Shown here piece after piece: positions 4,855 through 6,015 of a DNA stretch of 6,015 nt. The position numbers were made by a program, and so were the translations under genes. The stretch is from an uncultured Clostridia bacterium. GTDB lineage: Bacteria > Bacillota > Clostridia > Oscillospirales > Acutalibacteraceae. The DNA lies in assembly GCA_946497265.1 (NCBI GenBank), contig CAMMKL010000140.1, forward strand, positions 1 through 6,015. The letters run 5' to 3'. Position 1 is the stretch's first letter. Every line of letters begins with the position of its first letter. The notes under the pieces are model-generated. The model did not search any database and was not told the DNA's origin. It was given only the letters and a program-made list of their open reading frames with translations.

Positions 4855-5709
4855 ATGGAAAAGTCTATACTTGCGATTTTGAAAAGCAAGTATCCGGCTC
4901 TGTCGGAAAAAGAAAAGAAAGTAGCGGCTTACCTGCTGACGCAACCTGACCAGGTTCCTGAAATGACGATAGGAGAGTTATCGATTGTTACGGGGTTGGC
5001 TCCTTCTGGAATTGTGCGGTTATGTAAAAATTTAGGATTTTCGGGATTCGCAGAAGTAAAACGGAACCTTCTAAAAATTCCTTTTACCATTATACCGAAG
5101 ATAGCGCCTTCGGACGACGTTGGGGAAATGGTTCAGAAAGTATTTGAATCTGGTATCCGCAGCCTAGAGGATACGTTATCCATGATGGATATGTCGCTTA
5201 TGCGTACGGCGGCGGATCTGTTGTATCGGGCCAATAGCATCCACTTCTTCGGCGTGGGAACCTCTGCTACCATTGCCCAGGACGCATATTACCGTTTTAT
5301 GCGCATTGGGTTCCCTGCACACAGCGAGGTAGACAGCCATATTATGCAAATCGCTGCGGCTGAGATGCAGCAAGGCGATGCCGCCGTGGCGATTTCCCAT
5401 TGTGGCGCTACCATGGATACATTGGATGCACTGCGCACGGCAAAAGAACACGGCGCCGCTACCATTGCCATTACCAGCGCCCAGGATTCTCCCATCGCTG
5501 CATTAGCCGACGTAACCCTCGTTGTATATTCTGATGAAGTCCACTATCCTATAGAAGCGGTATCTGCCCGGATTGCCCATATTGCCGTGCTGGACGCGCT
5601 CTGCGTGATCCTTTCTATGCGCGATCCGGAGCGTACCTCATTGCATATTCGGCAGATGAATATGTTATTTAAAAAGAAACGGGTACAGAAGAAGTGGGGG
5701 CGGTTGTAA
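4855..5709 (+). CDS. MurR/RpiR family transcriptional regulator (HTH + SIS domain)
   Basis: This is a cytoplasmic DNA-binding regulator that senses a phosphosugar-type ligand, with 284 aa, the normal family length. The N-terminal HTH_6 domain covers about residues 1-77, with the helix-turn-helix at MTIGELSIVTGLAPSGIVRL (37-56) followed by CKNLGFSGFAEVKRNL (57-72). A linker leads to the SIS domain (about 125-255): IHFFGVGTSATIAQDAYYRF (129-148), then ISHCGATMDTLDAL (180-193), where the usual SHSG is SHCG (Cys183), and IAITSAQDSPIAALADVTLVV (204-224). The ATG follows GGAGG (4845-4849) at 5 bases. The basic C-terminal tail is KKKRVQKKWGR. It is transcribed from the promoter at 4770-4798, over a double operator it probably binds itself. 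Its stop overlaps the next gene's ATG by one base, implying joint expression with that transporter. The exact ligand is not known; a sugar phosphate is likely from the SIS domain and the neighbour. Confidence 0.94.
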   Translation: MEKSILAILKSKYPALSEKEKKVAAYLLTQPDQVPEMTIGELSIVTGLAPSGIVRLCKNLGFSGFAEVKRNLLKIPFTIIPKIAPSDDVGEMVQKVFESGIRSLEDTLSMMDMSLMRTAADLLYRANSIHFFGVGTSATIAQDAYYRFMRIGFPAHSEVDSHIMQIAAAEMQQGDAAVAISHCGATMDTLDALRTAKEHGAATIAITSAQDSPIAALADVTLVVYSDEVHYPIEAVSARIAHIAVLDALCVILSMRDPERTSLHIRQMNMLFKKKRVQKKWGRL

Positions 5710-6015
5710 TGTTGGCGGCCTCTCAAACAAATAGGGAATCCCCATCTAACCAGCGCCGCGCCGCCCGGGTTCTTTTTCTCTGTTTTGTTGCCTACTCTTT
5801 TGTATATACCGGCAGGCTGAACCTATCTGTGGCCTCTCCGTTGCTGCAAACCAGCGGAATACTTACTACAGATCAAATCGGTTTGCTGGGAAGTATTTTT
5901 TTTATTGTTTATGCAGCCGGTAGAATCGTCAATGGGGGGCTCGGCGATACCATTTCCCCCAAACCGTTTTTGACAGCTGGACTGGCTCTGTCAGCATTGT
6001 GTAATTTGGGCATGT
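5709..6015 (+). CDS. MFS transporter, organophosphate:phosphate antiporter-like, 3' partial
   Basis: This is a membrane secondary transporter of the major facilitator superfamily; only the first 102 codons are in the window and the frame is open at the right edge. After a polar basic N-terminus (residues 1-20), TM1 is about 21-38 and runs into GRLNLSVASP (35-44). TM2 is about 58-78 (LLGSIFFIVYAAGRIVNGGLGD), the MFS loop 2-3 motif is GDTISPKPF (79-87), and TM3 follows from 88. GRIVNGGLGD...PKPFLTAGLALSALCN resembles GlpT/UhpT/UhpC-type (OPA) transporters. Arg36 sits where those proteins have a phosphate-binding arginine in TM1 (inference by eye). The ATG overlaps the regulator's TAA (TAATG), with a G-rich ribosome binding site GTGGGGGCGG at about 5694-5703. 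The pairing with a SIS-domain regulator suggests uptake of a phosphorylated sugar or related organic anion. MFS is certain; the OPA subfamily is likely. Confidence 0.85.
   Translation, partial: MLAASQTNRESPSNQRRAARVLFLCFVAYSFVYTGRLNLSVASPLLQTSGILTTDQIGLLGSIFFIVYAAGRIVNGGLGDTISPKPFLTAGLALSALCNLGM

Overview
This window looks like the chromosome of a Clostridia-type Firmicute, perhaps a gut Oscillospiraceae-like lineage. The reasons are a canonical T-box leader, strong AGGAGG-type ribosome binding sites, TTGACA/TATAAT-like promoters, a Gram-positive style lipoprotein signal, and moderate GC coding sequence with AT-rich regulatory gaps. No rRNA, tRNA, CRISPR array, insertion sequence or phage gene was seen. 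All real genes are on the + strand.

Region 1 (1-919) is the 3' part of birA, the biotin-protein ligase/repressor. Its 5' end lies outside the window.

Region 2 (about 950-4571) is a tryptophan-uptake operon. A strong promoter (955-983) drives a T-box riboswitch (about 990-1264). Its specifier codon aligns to TGG (Trp), and it ends in overlapping antiterminator and terminator helices. Downstream are an unannotated 22-codon ORF with a very strong Shine-Dalgarno (1296-1364), then trpX (substrate-binding lipoprotein), trpY (permease), trpZ (ATPase) and a small VOC-fold protein, closed by a strong intrinsic terminator (4540-4571). The T-box specifier and the protein families independently point to import of L-tryptophan when tRNA-Trp is uncharged. 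The three transporter proteins together contain only one Trp residue in 872.

Region 3 (4572-4854) is an AT-rich regulatory gap. It holds a second terminator-like hairpin (4690-4726), a weak promoter-like element with a 19-bp imperfect dyad (4645-4684), a good promoter (4770-4798) and a striking 48-bp near-perfect inverted repeat made of two 19-bp dyads 31 bp apart (4791-4841), which looks like a double operator.

Region 4 (4855-6015) is a MurR/RpiR-family regulator with a SIS sugar-phosphate-binding domain. It overlaps by one base the start of an MFS transporter resembling the organophosphate:phosphate antiporters, which runs off the window. The pair probably forms a sugar-phosphate (or similar) sensing and uptake unit that the regulator controls through the double operator.
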